From: CAZGSG01 sp964528095
GTDB lineage: Bacteria; Bacteroidota; Bacteroidia; Chitinophagales; Chitinophagaceae
Assembly: GCA_964528095.1 (NCBI GenBank)
Contig: CAZGSG010000228.1
Coordinates: 1-9,549 of the forward strand
DNA length: 9,549 nt
Direction of reading: 5' to 3'
Shown here: positions 8,171 through 9,549 of the stretch, piece after piece
Numbering within the stretch: position 1 is the first letter of the stretch
Layout of the letters: each line of letters opens with the position of its first letter
Translations under genes and position numbers: made by a program
The notes under the pieces: generated by a model
Databases searched by the model: none
The model's input: only the letters and a program-made list of their open reading frames with translations
What the model was told of the DNA's origin: nothing

Positions 8171-9292
8171 ATGAATACGAAACACCTGTATATACTTATT
8201 GTCTCTTTTGTCCTGATCACTATCAATGCGGGCGCACAAACGCTTAAGCATTTATATAAAGCCGGAGAGGAGGGTTATGCCTGTTTCCGGATACCTGCCA
8301 TCATTACGACCAACAAAGGCACATTGCTGGCATTTGCCGAAGCAAGAAGGACCAATTGCAGTGATGCCGGTGATATAGACCTGGTAGTAAAAAGGTCAGA
8401 AGATGCAGGCAAAACATGGAGTGCATTGCAAATGGTATGGAATGATAGTACGAATACCTGTGGCAATCCTGCACCCGTGGTAGACCAACAGACAGGAAAG
8501 ATCGTATTGCTTAGTACCTGGAACCTGGGTACAGATCATGAAAAAGATATCATTGCGGGAAAAAGCAAGGATACAAGAAGAGTGTTTTTTCTAAGTTCGA
8601 TAGATGATGGTCATAGCTGGTCTCCTGCCACACAGATCACAGCCAGTGTAAAAAAAGAAGGCTGGACCTGGTATGCTACAGGCCCCGGCAGAGGCGTGCA
8701 AATTACCAAAGGCAAATACAAAGGCCGGATGGTCATCCCGGCTAACCATATCACCGGAGATACCAAACAGAATTATTCTCATGCGATCTATTCAGATGAT
8801 GCGGGTAGTACCTGGACATTAGGTGGTATCACTCCCCAGGATAGTGTGAATGAATCAACAATGGCGGAAATTTCGAAAGGCCGGTTATTGCTCAATATGC
8901 GGAATGCCAGTAAAAAAAGAGTGCGCCAGACCGCGGTGAGTAAAGATGGCGGAAAGAGCTGGTCAGCTATTAAGCCTGACAATACACTCATCGAGCCTGT
9001 TTGCGAGGGCAATATGATCAGGTACATCGTTGGAAAAAAGGAATACCTGTTGTTTTCAAACCCAGCCAGCACAAGTTCGCGTACACAGCTGACTGTGCGG
9101 TTAAGTAAGAATGATGGCAAAACATGGCCCTTAAAAAAACTATTGCATGCAGGTCCCGCGGCTTATTCCTGCATGACCATATTGCCCAACGGGAATATCG
9201 GTTGTTTTTATGAAGCTGGTTTGCAAAAACCATATGAAGGGATTGTATATGAAGAGATCAGCATGGAAGATATAAATGAACCAGCTTTATAG
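8171..9292 (+). CDS. Exported GH33 exo-alpha-sialidase (neuraminidase)
   Basis: A 373-residue six-bladed sialidase that hydrolyses terminal sialic acids from glycans outside the cytoplasm. The signal peptide has a hydrophobic core at residues 6-18 and the cleavage motif AGA before QT (after residue 22). The FRIP motif carries the first triad Arg (Arg40). Asp65 in NCSDAGD fits the acid/base Asp, Glu228 in VNESTM the glutamate that assists the nucleophile, Arg244 (NMRN) and Arg304 (SSRTQ) complete the arginine triad, and Tyr332 (AAYSC) is the nucleophile. Asp-boxes occur at SEDAGKTW (76-83), SIDDGHSW, SDDAGSTW and SKDGGKSW, with a degenerate SKNDGKTW. No lectin or other carbohydrate-binding module is attached, so this is a compact single-domain enzyme. 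It anchors the sialic-acid reading of the whole cluster. The linkage preference cannot be told. Confidence 0.93.
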   Translation: MNTKHLYILIVSFVLITINAGAQTLKHLYKAGEEGYACFRIPAIITTNKGTLLAFAEARRTNCSDAGDIDLVVKRSEDAGKTWSALQMVWNDSTNTCGNPAPVVDQQTGKIVLLSTWNLGTDHEKDIIAGKSKDTRRVFFLSSIDDGHSWSPATQITASVKKEGWTWYATGPGRGVQITKGKYKGRMVIPANHITGDTKQNYSHAIYSDDAGSTWTLGGITPQDSVNESTMAEISKGRLLLNMRNASKKRVRQTAVSKDGGKSWSAIKPDNTLIEPVCEGNMIRYIVGKKEYLLFSNPASTSSRTQLTVRLSKNDGKTWPLKKLLHAGPAAYSCMTILPNGNIGCFYEAGLQKPYEGIVYEEISMEDINEPAL

Positions 9293-9307
9293 TCAATACA
9301 AAGCCAA

Positions 9308-9549
9308 ATGAGAATTTCGACAATACTCTTAGCATGTGCAAGTTTTCTAAGTGCAGCCATCCACGCTCAACAGATCATGCCCTTGTATAAAACGATCCCT
9401 GGCGCTATTGTGTCAGCCGAACTTATTGAGAAAACGGATACTTCCAATAGCAGGATCCGTACGAGCAAAGTGTCAGTGCCAACGTTGACGATATTCCTGC
9501 CACCAAAAGAAAAAGCGAATGGTGCAGCCGTGATTATCTGTCCCGGTGG
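9308..9549 (+). CDS. Exported alpha/beta-hydrolase, probable esterase (5' part only)
   Basis: The start of a gene truncated by the window edge: 80 complete codons from ATG at 9308, fifteen bases after the sialidase stop. Residues 1-20 form a signal peptide ending IHA before QQ. The mature part begins with a 'MPLYKTIPGAI' segment, then a strand VPTLTIFLPP and GAAVIICPGG at the window end. The last matches the oxyanion-hole strand (xxxCPGGGY) of acetylxylan-esterase/BD-FAE-type alpha/beta-hydrolases common in Bacteroidota glycan loci. The catalytic Ser, Asp and His lie beyond the window, so activity cannot be checked. In this setting, removal of O-acetyl groups from sialic acids, which often block sialidase or lyase, is the likeliest role, but this is inferred from the neighbours. 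Confidence 0.75.
   Translation, partial: MRISTILLACASFLSAAIHAQQIMPLYKTIPGAIVSAELIEKTDTSNSRIRTSKVSVPTLTIFLPPKEKANGAAVIICPG

Larger units (their letters stand above)
331..9549 (+). other. Putative sialic-acid utilisation operon (runs past window end)
   Basis: Seven co-directional genes are separated by gaps of 2, 89, 6, 27, 27 and 15 bases, with no terminator hairpin seen between them. Their predicted activities fit one pathway: outer-membrane capture (SusC/SusD), exo-sialidase, sialic-acid mutarotase, lyase, and a likely esterase, plus a PhyH-family oxygenase of unknown substrate. The 89-base gap after the susD-like gene is the only place where a second promoter or processing site would fit easily. 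The inner-membrane transporter, the N-acetylmannosamine epimerase/kinase and a regulator are absent from the window and could follow downstream. Confidence 0.8.

Overview
The window is almost entirely one rightward gene cluster that reads as a sialic-acid (N-acetylneuraminate-type) harvesting and catabolism locus from a Bacteroidota bacterium. The phylum call rests on an adjacent SusC/SusD pair, the SusC architecture (carboxypeptidase-regulatory-like domain, plug, beta-barrel ending in Phe), the lack of clear Shine-Dalgarno sequences before the genes, and a moderate, AT-leaning base composition. A Chitinophagaceae-like or Sphingobacteriia-like environmental lineage is my guess; the genus cannot be fixed from the sequence.

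Layout: bases 1-330 are AT-rich and non-coding. They carry a weak Bacteroidota-type promoter candidate and a perfect 8+1+8 inverted repeat (268-284) whose core fits the GT-N3-AC pattern of GntR/FadR-type operators. Then follow, all on the + strand: a SusC-type TonB-dependent transporter (331-3690), a SusD-type lipoprotein (3693-5171), an N-acetylneuraminate lyase-like aldolase (5261-6202), a Kelch-type cyclically permuted mutarotase of the NanM kind (6209-7330), a phytanoyl-CoA dioxygenase (PhyH)-family Fe(II)/2-oxoglutarate oxygenase (7358-8143), an exported GH33 exo-sialidase (8171-9292), and the first 80 codons of an exported alpha/beta-hydrolase, probably an esterase, cut by the window edge (9308-9549). 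Gaps are 2, 89, 6, 27, 27 and 15 bases, so a single operon is likely.

Proposed flow: the sialidase (and perhaps the esterase, by removing O-acetyl groups) frees sialic acid outside the cytoplasm. SusCD brings sialic acid or sialoglycans across the outer membrane. The mutarotase speeds conversion of the alpha-anomer released by the sialidase to the beta form. After import by an inner-membrane carrier not seen here, the lyase splits the sugar to an N-acylmannosamine plus pyruvate. The carrier, the N-acetylmannosamine epimerase/kinase and a regulator are not in the window and may lie outside it.

The part not explained by the textbook pathway is the cytoplasmic PhyH-family oxygenase embedded between mutarotase and sialidase. 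With all metal-ligand residues visible, it suggests oxidative processing of a modified sialic acid or a derived sugar. That oxygenase and the palindromic operator candidate are the two items most worth following.
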